DNA from: Isoetes taiwanensis
Lineage: Eukaryota > Streptophyta > Lycopodiopsida > Isoetales > Isoetaceae
Assembly (NCBI GenBank): GCA_021234155.1
Contig: JAJEKV010000072.1
Location: 6,598,199-6,662,198, forward strand
Reading direction: 5' to 3'
DNA: 64,000 nt
Positions 1 to 11,500 of the stretch are shown here, piece after piece. The notes beneath the pieces were generated by a model. The model saw only the letters and a list, made by a program, of their open reading frames with translations. It did not search any database and was not told the origin of the DNA. Positions within the stretch are counted from its first letter, which is position 1. Every line of letters starts with the position of its first letter. A program made the position numbers and the translations under genes.

Positions 1-920
1 CAAAGACGTTGGAAAAGTGCCGGAATCTTAACTATTGCAAAGATGGTATGACTCGTGCCGATTCTTTGACATGGGAGGCTTTTTGATTAAAAGTTTCTAT
101 TGGGGCGATGGGATAGAGTTCTTTGGCAAAAGTTGCTGATTTTCTACAGCCTATTCTGCCACACCAAGAAGATATTTTGGTATGGGTTTGTCATGAAGAA
201 ATTAAGAAGTGCAAACTTGTGAACTCTATCAGTTGTTGCTTGATACTGATATTCTTCCTCCGTCTAATAAGTGGTCTCTTCAACTTCCTCCTCTTCAATG
301 GCAGAAGGTGTGGTCTTGGGCATGGGACAAGCTACTTCATCCTAAAGTGGCGCCTTTGGTGGCGATTCTTCATAGGTGTCTGCCGGTTAATGTGCTTGTC
401 CATAAGTTTAACCCTAGAATATCAAATCGTCCAAGATGCAAGCGTGGATCCGAGACCATTGAGCATTGCTTTTTCATGTGTGAACACCTTAGATGTGTAT
501 GGGACTTGTTGTTTTCCCTTTTCGTGGTTTCACTAACAAGTCAACAACCGCTTTTGGCAATTTACCCAAGTACCGACAGAGTTACAAGGCCGGGCTTTTC
601 ATCTAGCAAAGAGGATGGTTGCTTTGGACTATCTGGAAAAGACGAAGATTGGTAATCTTCAAAGGTCTGGATGTGGCAGATAATCGTGTTCTCCAAGAAG
701 CTCAAGGTTACATTGTAAAGTCGTATCATTGTTCTTCACTTGCCCCTCGCAAGAGGCGATTGATTTTTGAGGAGTATTTGGATGTGCACTCTTATGCTTA
801 GGCAGGTTGCTTCACTCGGTGGGTCTCTGCTTATCCGCTGAGATTTTATTCCTGTCTCTGCATTTATACTTGTATTTGACTCTTTGATTGAATAAAGTCT
901 GACGTCCTTCAACAAAAAAA
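1..920 (+). pseudogene. 3' end of a plant L1-type LINE (zf-RVT region and poly-A tail)
   Basis: This is the end of a non-LTR retrotransposon, not a host gene. At about 209-520 the translation has the zinc-binding region found after plant LINE reverse transcriptases: a Trp-rich start (KVWSWAWDKLLHPKV), the block LHRCLPVNVLVHKF, then Cys-x2-Cys-like and EHCFFMC signatures. A second piece (LWTIWKRRRLVIF) follows at about 619. The reading frame changes between the pieces and stops interrupt it, so it is decayed. An AATAAA-like signal near 891 and an A-tract at 912-923 mark the 3' end of the element. The 5' part lies outside the window. The family assignment is firm; the exact subfamily is unknown. 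Confidence 0.75.
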
Positions 921-1270
921 AAATATCGCTATTGTGATAAGGAAAACCATTAGTAATTACGTTGCTTAATATCACCATTTGACGAAAAACAATTAGCACT
1001 TAATTGATACAACGTTTAGACATTTTTATTGTGTGAAACAATGTTGGTTTAGATGTAAAATGTAGTAGCTTTATTTAGGTACCACTTTAAATTACATAAA
1101 CAATTAAAACAAAAAACAATTAGTGGTTAATGGCATGACATACATTCTCAAAGTGTAGTAATAAACCATGGTACTAAACTAAATAAACTAACTATTGTAA
1201 AGAACCATGATGGTGAACTGTGCTGAAAAAATATGCGTGGTTATTCAACACATTAACCCACATAGTAACA

Positions 1271-2002
1271 TTATTTTATTATAGTGGTTCCATGTAAAAA
1301 CAATTGTAAAAAACTAATAATACTTATTTTTTGGGGGCCTTGTGTGAGTTTTTCAGACTTCTCAGTATCATTTTTACTAAGCTGAAGTCCTTTCTTTAAA
1401 ACTCGTGCGGCGAAGGATCGAACAGTTTCCATGTTTTGTTGGGTCAACTTATTCCATTCAGCGATAAGATCGCACTCCCAATTATGACCCAAAAAACGAT
1501 TTTTGATTTGCTTTTCAAATTCCACAAAGGTAACAATAGGTTGATCGACTGGCTGGTTCTTCTGGATATCCAGCCACCAGTCCTTCGCAACCCCATCCAG
1601 ATGACGCTCAGCAAAATATAACTGAGTGTCTTCGTCATCTTTAGTCTTAGCAAAATATGAATTCAAATCCCGGAGCCACGCGAAAAGTTCATCCGCATCA
1701 CTAGTGGCAGCGAAATACTTTTTGAATTCAATTTTGACATTGGCACCCATTTTAATGCCACTATGTGGACGCCCTGCAGCTTGCTGCAACTGCGCCACCT
1801 GCGCTCGCAGAGAATCCAATTCTTGCAGCTCCGCAATTCGAGCCTCGGCAGCTGCAAGTTTTTCTCTCATGAGCGAATTATCATGCTCTAACTCAAAAAG
1901 TTTTTCCTTGAGCTCTTCATCCTCAACGTTAGCATTGGCAGGAGAACCGGCCATCAAAACTTGTTGCTCTGATACCACTAAAATGGACTCTTGACGTGGC
2001 AC
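1271..2002 (-). pseudogene. Retrotransposon gag fragment (Ty3/gypsy type)
   Basis: A 243-codon frame on the minus strand encodes a gag-like protein. Residues about 25-75 form an Ala/Glu/Leu-rich coiled coil, followed by a retrotransposon gag domain: a Phe-Trp-rich helix region with LFAWLRDLNSYF, HLDGVAKDWWLDI and FEKQIKNRFLGHNW. The domain continues to about residue 215 (RSFAARVLKKGLQL). The frame then runs into unrelated sequence, and no nucleocapsid zinc knuckle, protease or RT follows on this strand. It is therefore a truncated element. No LTR was recognised on either side. Gag proteins package element RNA in cytoplasmic particles; this copy cannot do so alone. Confidence 0.7.
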
Positions 2003-2090
2003 GCTATCTCACCACCCAACCACGAGCCCTCAGCTATGACACAGCTGCCCCAGAGCTCTCCCCCGAGCTACTATATAGCATGCACGCCCC

Positions 2091-2195
2091 CCTTTGGTCC
2101 TTCTTTGGACCAAAGGCCCTCTTTGGACCATAGGGCCCCTTTTGAACTAAAAGCCCACTTTGGACCATAAGGCCCCTTTTGGACTAAAGGCCACG
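2091..2195. repeat. Short degenerate repeat built on TTTGGACCA / AAGGCCC
   Basis: Four to five degenerate copies of a roughly 25-bp unit containing CTTTGGACCA and AAGGCCC or TAGGGCCC follow one another just upstream of the gag fragment. It may be part of the untranslated leader of that retroelement. No coding potential was seen. Confidence 0.6.
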
Positions 2196-2199
2196 TCCT

Positions 2200-4370
2200 T
2201 GGCATATTGCAAGTACGTTTTTATTCATATCTTCCTATTTTGCCACACAGGCTTGCCTTTTGTTTTTTGCTCGGCAAAGGGGTATTACGCTACTGGAAAA
2301 ACGTCTAGGTGAATCTTGTTTCAGATGCATGCTCTGTTTCTTCTGACATTTTTTGTTTTGGATATAAGGTGATCTAAGGCTATCTAAATTGATGGCCAAA
2401 TACAAATCTTAAATCGATGATGTTGGATGCCTCTGCATTTTTTCTTGGCAACATCATGTCATGTTGGTCAAACGACAGGTAGATTGTTTCTTCATACTGG
2501 AACATTCGTGCTTGAGGTAAAAATCGTTCTTTGTTTTTTAAATTTGTGTGCTTTAAATCTGATTGAAAGTTGCAGGTGAAATCATTTCATTTGCTCTATT
2601 ATTCCGATAGTTGCAGCAAAAGTGCAAGGCTTAGAGTAACAGATCTTTCTTGCCATTTCTGTTTTTCTCTATTTGTCTCATACAGATTTTTTAAGCATAA
2701 GGATTGCGCTATGTCAAAACAGCTCTGCCAAAGCTTCTAGATACTTCCAATTTTTCATTCTTTAAGCGATTTCCATGTGTTGGACCCTTCGTTTACTTTA
2801 GTTGGTTCTACGTCTAATATGAAATCTGCAGGTACGAAGAACCGAGGTAAACATCCTGGTTGCAGAGTCATAGTTATATTTGGAGCATGAAGTTGATAAA
2901 TCTGTAGGGGATCTATTTTCTGTAAATAGAAGAGGTTTCTGGAAAACTACACGGGTACATTTATTGTCTCAAAGAAATTGTTGTAGTAGATATTCTTAAT
3001 ATGCTTTCTTTGAGTCTCATTAAACTATTCGTACCGTCTAGATGAACAGTTTTTTGACATTAAGATTTGTTGCTTTACATGGCATTGTTGCAATATATAT
3101 TTTCAACATGTTTTCTGTCGCCAATTTTATCAACATGCTTTTCTAATTTTCTTTTCCAGAAAGCTAGGATCCAACATTTGCTTTCACAGGTTTTGCTTCA
3201 AAGTTTGATATGGTCAGCCTATTTTCTCCAGGTAATACACAATTTAACAATTAAGTTGTGTGTTCATAATCCTTTCATAAATTGCATTCTCTGGACTCCA
3301 TATTACTGCAAAAGCTTTGAATATCTAAGTTTAGGAGACTGGTCCTCCTATGCCAACTGCACATAACTGAATATTCTTTTGTCTGAATCAACAAACTTTT
3401 CCATCTGTAAGCTCTCTGATTAGATTGTGTTCTTAGAGAACTGGCCCTTCATATGGAATTTTTTCAGCATCTCTAGCTTGAAAAAAATGGATATCAAATT
3501 AGCAATGGCATGCTAGATGGAAGCTTTTGCTATGAAGGCATAATGGTTGGGTTGAACTTCACGTAGGCTGGCTGGACATTGTTCCATTGCTAGCAATATT
3601 TCATTGTGGTGAGGATTGTTTCTCCATTTTAATGAGTATTTACAGATTTGAGATTTCTTTTGTCAACTATATGTTCCTTTAAAATTGGTTCTTGTTCCTA
3701 CTTGCAGCAAACAATACGCAGGCATTGCATGTTACTTTAATTGCACCAGTATTATATGCTATGGTTTCCCTTTGCTAATGGCCTTAGCATTTGATTCTGT
3801 TGGCCCTGAGAATGCACAAGGGGTATTTTGACTTACAGTAGATCATTTGTGAGCAGGTACCATGTTTTGCTTTTTACATGTGGAACGGATCCATGTTGAC
3901 ATCAAGGCCTTATGTAAAAAACTTTCATGTAACCAATTCCCTTATTTCGTTTGGAAATAGGCAGAGGATGCATCATTCACATCCCTACTCTAAACTTGAG
4001 AATGGAATTGTACATCTGCTTCTCAGAAGTAAATATGTTGTTGATTTGTGGCATGACGTTGCACACTTAGAAATAGATAGTTACATTTTTTTATCTTAGG
4101 CTAGAGTTTGTTGCTTATATGGACAAAAACCCAACAATTTAAAAAAAACGTATGTACGAAAGTCCAAACTAGAAAATTTATACTTAATCCTTAAACAACT
4201 CTCCCTCTCCCTTTGCAAGACTTCGTTGCCCATATGGACAAAACACAACAATTTCAATGGCATTAATTAGAGTTCAAAATTAGAAAATTTACGTAATTCT
4301 TGACTAACTTGGCGTTGCTTAGTGCATTTCAATTATAATTTTCACCCTTCAGAAAAGGCTACATTAAAAC
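2200..4370. other. No gene recognised; AT-rich intron-like or mobile-element interior
   Basis: This stretch is AT-rich with several pyrimidine tracts ending in CAG (for example near 2250 and 2575). It has no frame with recognisable protein similarity. It may be the interior of the Helitron-like element whose end is proposed at 5891, but its 5' boundary was not found. Confidence 0.4.
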
Positions 4371-4374
4371 AGCG

Positions 4375-4481
4375 TGATGTGCTAGTAGCACCCTTTTAGG
4401 GAGCTCGCCCATGCTACACAAGTCCAGGGGCCTTACGGCACAAGGGACATAAATGTATTCTATTCTATTCTATTCTATTAC
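4375..4481 (+). repeat. LINE-type 3' tail ending in (ATTCT)n
   Basis: A short GC-richer segment (about 4375-4455) ends in four to five ATTCT units at 4456-4480. The same type of tail follows the LINE remnant near 60.3 kb, with a similar AAGGRAyAAA stretch before it. This is therefore probably the truncated 3' end of a related LINE or a SINE mobilised by it. Confidence 0.5.
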
Positions 4482-4904
4482 AGACTCCATTTCAAAATGG
4501 CTATAAGCCATGGACTAATTATACTACTATGATGTGATCTTATCTTATCTTATCTTCTAAGTTGTAATTGCTTACTACATGATTTGTATTCTTTGCATTT
4601 TTTTTTTCTTGAGATGTTGGACAATCTACGGGTGGAACAGTGGCACCCAGAAGGACAATAAGGAGATTAGAAATTCAGTCTGTAGATAATAGAGATAGAT
4701 AATGTTATCCCTAGCCCTACATTTTTGGATATTTAAGAAGATAGTTGTATAGGATCTGGCAGCAAAGTACGAGTATGTTAAGTATGTGATTTACAACAAT
4801 AAGATATTCCGAAAAAGCATTAACAAGTCATATAGTCTTTCTACAAAGTTTCAAGTTGCACACGAAGGTTAGCACAGTAAAGCAAGAAGTTGTCTTATCT
4901 TATA

Positions 4905-5150
4905 TTTCCTGCTCATCTTCTCTCCAGACTATGATCTCAATATATGCACAGAATGGACTTTAGCAGCTCTTTGGAGCATTTGCATCTGATGGGGAAAGAA
5001 GAGCACTTGCCAGACATATTTGCATTTGTCAACCTTGAAAACCTTCTTGAGGGAAATGTAATTCATGCATGGGTTCTTGCAGAAAAGGATATAAATACTT
5101 ATGTATAGCAAGTGCAAAAATCTCGATGATGCATGTCAAAGGCTTTCTAA
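4905..5150 (+). pseudogene. PPR protein gene fragment
   Basis: Translation of the plus strand gives scattered PPR-like pieces: MISIYAQNG near 4930, IFAFVNLENLLEGNVIHAWV around 5020-5080, and a KCKNLDDAC-like stretch near 5110. The pattern 'YAQNG - gap - E/KxxxHAWVLAE - gap - KCxxLDDAC' is that of plant PLS-class PPR proteins. Frames change and stops are present, so it is a decayed fragment of one to two repeats. Its place about 750 bp upstream of a Helitron-like 3' end would fit a captured gene fragment, which is inference. Confidence 0.5.
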
Positions 5151-5861
5151 AACGTATTGATTGGAAGAAAAAAATGGGTTTTCCAGTCAAGTTTGCCCTT
5201 TTTCTGATGATTTTTAATTCCCGACACTAAAAATGCCTGCTTTCATATTTTCCATTCATATTGCAACCACAATAGACTCAACACCACAATTTCACATTGC
5301 AGGGGGGTGGATACAAGTATGTCTATATGACCATCTCAGTTTTGAAAACAAAAACATTTCATACTTTTCAAAAAATAAGATTGTTAGGCATGAGTAACAA
5401 CATCTTAGGCTATATATATCAACATCCCATAGACATATCTTACATGTACATGAAAAAAGAAATAATTCACATTCAATTCTTATGGGCAATTATCCTTTGC
5501 CATCTCAATTCGTGAAAACCCCCAACGTTGTTGCTCTAGATTTTACCACATTGTCAAGTGTTACTCTGCTCATCTTCATTGTACATATTGAAGTCACCTG
5601 TAATGATTACTGCACATCTTAATGAACATGCACCCTTTTACTTAGTCGCAATAATGTTGGACACTATCATAAAAAATGCATGCTTTTATATACATTATTG
5701 ATCTAATTTACACTTAAGCATTTAGAAACCAATACCATTGATTGAAATTGGCACACATTTGTGATGAACAATTAACTAGACATTTAAAAAGATGATAACA
5801 AATCAAAAATTACATTTGAAAAGTTATCACAAATCAAAAGTGGCAGACAGTTAAGGCATTA

Positions 5862-5891
5862 GCCCGGCAACGCCGGGCACACATTTACTAG
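5862..5891 (+). mobile_element. Probable Helitron 3' terminus (hairpin plus CTAG)
   Basis: The palindrome GCCCGGCAACGCCGGGC (5862-5878) is followed nine bases later by CTAG (5888-5891). Plant Helitrons end in a short GC-rich hairpin about 10 nt before CTRR. The match is good, although the next base is A, not the usual T. The element would extend leftwards from here; I could not place its 5' TC end. A second GC-rich inverted repeat (about 5918-5935) may be part of a related end. Confidence 0.5.
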
Positions 5892-6645
5892 AAATGTTTT
5901 TGGGTCACCGGCCTCACGCCGGCGCTAACGCTTTTTTCGACAGATCTAACGCTTTTTCTGGCGAGTTTCTTCATGTTTCATTTTTCCGATCATCGTATTA
6001 TTTTTCGGCCGAGGCAACAACTCTATGCAAGCATTTTTTTTCCGGGCCAGAGGGCAAGGGCTAAGCGTTTCTTTGGTTATTTCGTAGCAAAGTAGCGATG
6101 GCGCTGCCTGAGTCCGAAAAGAAATCTGGGTATCGCCAAGCTAAAAGAGCACCTTGAAATAAATAGCAAGCCAGACATGTCACCCAAAGTATACTTGCTA
6201 AGTCCTCTAAGATCCATCGTTAAACAACAGGAGGTGACTCCCCTGGATTTTTTAATATGCTGAGTAATAGTCCGCAAGCTCAGAATATGAAGAAAGAGCA
6301 ACCGCCATAATCTGCTGAGTCTGGAAGGAGCTAAGGATGAGCACAAAGATAATAAATCAAGCTCATGGATAAAGGCCAGCGCCTTGATGATCGGATCTGT
6401 CATCGCCTTTCCGTAGTATTTCACTGATGCAGGTAAAGAGAGCAAAGACCAATTAATCGTCTGAGAAAAATGGCAGAAAGAAATTATAAACAAACCTTAG
6501 ATTAACCTGGAAAACAGTGATCGATCATGTAGAAGTGACTATCCAAGAGAGGGCTCATCCAGGGCGCACATGAATTTGGCTAGGCGGTTGCTTTTGAGGG
6601 AGCTTTGCAGGATTGATGCCTTAGCTCGAAGGCACAACTCTGTTA
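5892..6645. other. No gene recognised
   Basis: A minus-strand open frame of 138 codons lies at 6077-6493, but it has no domain, repeat or targeting signature that I recognise, and its composition is like that of the surrounding DNA. I see nothing else here. Confidence 0.4.
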
Positions 6646-6846
6646 TGAATCATAACTAAGGGGATTTTTGGATGTTGGCTTGTTTTTTATTTGCTTTTGT
6701 GTCATTTCTGTGGTTGCTTGCAGGGCTTTCTCTTTGATAAATGGGAAAGGGGATGGCTGGTCTAGTGTGAGGTTAAAATGTAATGAAAACTCAAAAGATT
6801 GTAAGTGATTTATAAGTAGATAAGCAACGGGAAATGATGGAAAACG

Positions 6847-6848
<2 letters not shown>

Positions 6849-6920
<72 letters not shown>
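6849..6920. repeat. (CAA)n microsatellite
   Basis: About 24 uninterrupted CAA units. Poly-Leu and poly-Cys frames on the minus strand are by-products of this repeat. Confidence 0.97.
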
Positions 6921-7010
6921 GGGAATAGCCCCCCGATCCTCTAAGGGGAGAACATGCCTTAGGTTTGCGCTCTGCACAGGGGGTTCGATTCCCCTGGCCT
7001 GTGTGTGTGA
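6921..7010 (+). other. tRNA-like / SINE-like segment with a B-box
   Basis: GGGGGTTCGATTCCCC (about 6977-6992) is a strong match to a T-arm and pol III B-box. A weaker purine-rich A-box-like stretch lies about 40 bp upstream. The complete cloverleaf does not fold, so this is not a working tRNA. A tRNA-derived SINE remnant next to the CAA tract is the simplest reading. Confidence 0.35.
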
Positions 7011-7191
7011 TGCCACTTCTTCTTCTATGCAACATAGCTTCGAGTGGAAGTTAGAAGGCTTGAATGGGAAGCCAAGAATGTAGAATGAAGCGTACTTTGT
7101 ATGCATGGAGCAATTGTGTATTTGCTTTATTTCATAAGGTCAAATTGGCCCTAAAAAATAGAGCCATCCAGGTGTATGATCTGGCAGGATC

Positions 7192-7462
7192 GCTTGCCTT
7201 GGCATTTCACATGGTTTAATTTCAAATCTGATGGCCGAGATCTAATAAAACAGGCGTCCACCCATAATACAACCTAAAACTAATAGTCGTATTGTTTACG
7301 TAAAATGTAATTTGATAGTAATTTCTACAAAAGTCCTTTGACAACTATAGAATTTGGTAGAATGTTAGACTTTAAAGTGAAATTTCAACAAAATTCAGGT
7401 GATTAGGTGATTTAAAAGAACATGTAATTTGGTAGTAATTTCAACAAAACGTCCTTTTACGT
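7192..7462. repeat. 271-bp direct duplication, copy 1
   Basis: Copy 1 of a 271-bp direct repeat; copy 2 is 362 bp downstream at 7554-7824. They differ visibly at one base near the right end (CGTCC against CGTAC). The 91-bp spacer carries a diverged relative of the foldback element at 8140-8294. Confidence 0.95.
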
Positions 7463-7553
7463 TATGTGGAGCAAAGAACAATGAGCGATTCCCTTTCGGA
7501 ATGGGAGTCGGGCCACCCAGCCGAGGCCGCCGCCGCCGGCTTGCTGCCAGCGG

Positions 7554-7824
7554 GCTTGCCTTGGCATTTCACATGGTTTAATTTCAAATCTGATGGCCGA
7601 GATCTAATAAAACAGGCGTCCACCCATAATACAACCTAAAACTAATAGTCGTATTGTTTACGTAAAATGTAATTTGATAGTAATTTCTACAAAAGTCCTT
7701 TGACAACTATAGAATTTGGTAGAATGTTAGACTTTAAAGTGAAATTTCAACAAAATTCAGGTGATTAGGTGATTTAAAAGAACATGTAATTTGGTAGTAA
7801 TTTCAACAAAACGTACTTTTACGT
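7554..7824. repeat. 271-bp direct duplication, copy 2
   Basis: Copy 2 of the repeat at 7192-7462. The near identity implies a recent local duplication, possibly by unequal exchange or by repair around foldback elements. Confidence 0.95.
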
Positions 7825-7939
7825 ATATAAGAATGGCGGTTTCGCCGATTCGAGGAGGAATCCTAGCCGTGGATGACTCAGCAACAATGATTCTTATAAC
7901 GATTCCGCACCTTCTCGAATGGAATCGGAGGTAAAATCT

Positions 7940-8035
7940 CCGAATCGAAATGAGAGGTAAATCTTCAAGAACGGCGAGTAACTTCAAGAATCGAAGGTAA
8001 ATCTTCAAGAACGGTGCGTAACTTCAAGAACGGCT
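7940..8035. repeat. Short tandem repeat around AAATCTTCAAGAACGG
   Basis: Two consecutive units of about 40 bp, each containing GGTAAATCTTCAAGAACGG and GTAACTTCAAGAA, with a third partial unit at each edge. It lies about 500 bp upstream of the naphthoate synthase start codon. Confidence 0.7.
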
Positions 8036-8139
8036 GCAGCTCTTAGACTAATAGCAGTTCCGGCAAAGAACCTTCGCCAGATGGCGCAATGCCATTGGCG
8101 GATATGGCAGAATGCAACCTAAGTTGCATTTACGTTATG

Positions 8140-8294
8140 TGGAGCAGCAACAATGAGCAGATTCCTGCTCTGGAATGGGAGCTGGCCACCGGCAGCAGCC
8201 AGGAGCGCCAGCAGCAGCCAGGAGCGCGCTCCTGGCTGCTGCCGGTGGCCAGCTCCCATTCCAGAGCAGGAATCTGCGAATTGTTGACGCTCCA
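8140..8294. mobile_element. Foldback (MITE-like) element with about 70-bp inverted arms
   Basis: The sequence starts with TGGAGC and ends with GCTCCA. Its two arms are reverse complements over about 70 bp, perfect across the inner 50 bp or so (arm core GCTCTGGAATGGGAGCTGGC). A short GCAGCAGCCAGGAGCG motif is repeated at the centre. Open frames on both strands here simply reflect the symmetry. A diverged single arm begins at about 7469, so it is a family. It sits about 220 bp upstream of the naphthoate synthase start codon and could be in its promoter or leader. Confidence 0.8.
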
Positions 8295-8515
8295 CGACGT
8301 CAAGGTAAGCTTCGGCAGATGAGTTTGGGCAGATGAGCTTCGGCAGACCGGCTGTCTCAGGTTCGTCAAGAATGATCTACCCATTTGTCATTCCTGATTA
8401 GTATGATCGCCACATGGCCAGCCTCATTGGACACCAAACAAGAATGAAGACTAACTTACCTTGACGTAATAGAAGGTGTTTTTATAGTCATTCTATCAAC
8501 AGGAGTAGTTTGGCT

Positions 8516-11500
8516 ATGGCAGAAGCACCATCTTCAGCCATGGCAACTATGCAACGTCGTCTGGACAGGCTCTCTTCTCACTTGCTTACTCTTCCTTATG
8601 GCCCTCTGTCTGACAGGGAACTTGTTTCCGTCCAGCATTGTATGTCTTCGGCCTCTTCAGAGCTACCCAAACGGAAATTAAGCAAGTACGAAATTTTGCA
8701 TGGAGAGGTTTCTAAGACACCAGTGCAATGGGCCAAAGGCCAGCTTCCATCTCCAGAACTGCAAGATGTTTTATACGAGAAGGCAATTGGCGAAGGCATT
8801 GCAAAGGTAAATTGTATAATGGGTCTTTCTTTCACAAGAAGTCGGTACTCATATCCTTCAATTTCTTGGCATTATAGTGTCGATGCTATTTTACTGCGTC
8901 CTTTCGGAAAGACAGCCTCATAGAGTAGATACTTGATTTCCAGTTTTAATTCTAGTGCAATTCTGACTCGGGTTTTAGTTCAGCTCAAGTCAAGAAGGAT
9001 GACTTACGTTTATTTGAAATGTTTTGAAATTGTTTGTCAGATACCTCTTTGTCAGCAGGTTGAGCTACTTAGAGACATAGATGGCCTCTGAATTGTGTGT
9101 ATGTGTGTGTTTTGTTGTCCTTTAAATTGGCTGCATAGTCAAACATCAACTGCCAAGAACAGCGTATGATTTTACTTAATGTCATCTATGCACCGTCCTC
9201 CAAGAGCACCAATAGGAACATGTTGAAGTAATTGGATGCATTCCAGAGATTAAAAATGGCATTACTCTACTCCGAGCTTAGGTTAACCGATCTCAATTGG
9301 TGTTTCTTCCTCTTATGTGCAAGAAGGGAACATTTTTTAAACAGCATATTGCCAATCGAATGTTTTGCAGATATCCATTAACAGACCACATAAACGAAAT
9401 GCATTCCGTCCAGAGACGGTCCTTGAACTACAACGAGCATTTTCAGCTGCTAGAGATGATCAAGAAATTGGGGTCATAATCTTTACTGGAGTGGTATGCT
9501 ATATTCTGGAGTCTGTATGTTGTGGACATAATCTCATCACTATGCGTTGCATCATAGGGTCAAGAAGCATTCTGTAGTGGAGGTGATCAAACTGTACGTG
9601 GAAAGCATGGCTACGTTGGCAGCGACAATATTGGGCGTTTAAATGTTCTGGATTTACAGGTACTCCAATCATGTATGATAATACAAACCTGGTGATTACC
9701 AACTGAAAAACTGGAGTACTTCCGGTTCCAAGTACACATTGCTCTTGATGATATATCTCTCTTTTACAGCCCAATGCAACAGTGGAGTTCACATTCACAC
9801 ACTAGAGTGACTACAGTCTTAGCATGTGAACCCCATCTTTATGCTGCAGCTATAGCTTGACCTATTCCCTCAATGGTGAAGAGACTACATTATGAATTTG
9901 AACTTTCTGCAACTTGCAACAGCTTCCCAATTTTCTGAACATGGTTCTCTCTGTAACGCGACATCGTTTTAATAATATGTCCGCCCTCCTCCTTTAATGC
10001 ATGGTGGCCTCACAAACGTAAGCAGGACAATGATTCAGAAAGAAAGCAGGAAAGTACATCTATGGAATTGGAACTTGGAAGCGATTCCTTATAAAACAGT
10101 AGTACAAACGGAAAAAAAACCTTATGAAACAATAGACAAACTGAAAAAATGCATAGCACAGCGAATGGGGACTAAGATAAAAACTTCAGACAAGATCATG
10201 CACACAGCAATGTCATGCAGTATCTTCCTCCATTAAACATAGAAGTAATCTTTGTTTAAAACTGCGGATGGACCAAACTGTGCCTCCATTAAACATAGAA
10301 GTAATCTTTGTTTAAAATGCGGATGGACCAAACTGTGCTTAGTGGGGTAAGATACCATGCCAATTGCTGGTTTCCGAACCCATGATCTCCTGCTTACAAG
10401 GCAGGTGTTTTACCACTAAGCTACTAATCCTACTTTCTGCCAAATAGCTCCTTACGAGAATCATATTTCCTTTCCAACAACAGGAAGATTCAGTTTGAGA
10501 AATGTGGACAATTAATTCCTAAGTTTTTAGATGATGTTCATTTGCAGGTACAAATACGGAGACTTCCTAAGCCAGTAATTGCAATGGTAAGCAGTTAAAT
10601 TATTCTTAATTTTACAGATGCTTCTTGTGCCCAAATTCATCTTGAACAGACTGTGCTTTGAAATTCTAGGTTGCTGGATATGCTGTTGGTGGTGGGCACA
10701 TTCTTCACATGGTTTGTGATCTTACAATAGCAGCAGAAAATGCTATGTTTGGTCAGACTGGCCCAAAGGTTAATAAAAATCTGACCCTGTGCCTTCCGTC
10801 TAATTAAGTTTGTTCTTATTGATAAGCTTCCATTCACATTGCAAATTTCAATGTCATTGTACGTCTCAGCCCCCTTAGCAATCTGCCTTACTTTCAGATA
10901 ATATAGATGAAGAAATTCAAAGAGAATGAATGAATTCATTGTTAAAATGATTGTTTATATGAAAGCCATCTGTCTAATTGTTTATCCTGAGCACCTTTCT
11001 GCATGAAACCAAGTAAGCTAGACAGTTTTGAAAAGCAGTATCCACTCTGCTGTGAAGCAACAATCTGAAGTCTGTAATTTACTTCTCCACCTAATTGTTC
11101 AAGTCATATGAAACTTTATGAAGTTGGGGAGTCAGGATGGCTCGAAAGAAGAAGTCATACATGATGAAGGCTTGGCATATGACATGAAGAATTGGATCAT
11201 TCCACCATGCTCACATATATCCATAATTTGGCTTTTGGAAATGTAGGAACTGATAGAGGAAGCTTTTATGGCAATTTCACTATTTAGTCCTTATAATATA
11301 TTTTTCCTTAATATTTCTCATTTCATACTCTTCTGTAGGTTGGGAGTTTTGATGCTGGATATGGTTCAAGCATAATGACTCGCTTAGTAAGTATCTTTTC
11401 TGCGCAGGAAAAAGAATCATGGCTGTGGATTGGAAAGACAACATTGTTTCTTTTTGATAGAATGTAGAGGGAATTTGAGTTGTCCCTAGAAGTACGAAGG

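Noticed and set aside
6643-7106. Minus-strand frames rich in Leu or Cys
   Set aside because: They are translations of the (CAA)n tract and have no other protein-like content.
8089-8384. Similar open frames on opposite strands
   Set aside because: They reflect the inverted arms of the foldback element, not coding sequence.
10340-10428. Functional tRNA-Thr
   Set aside because: The anticodon arm is perfect, but the acceptor stem and T stem do not pair.
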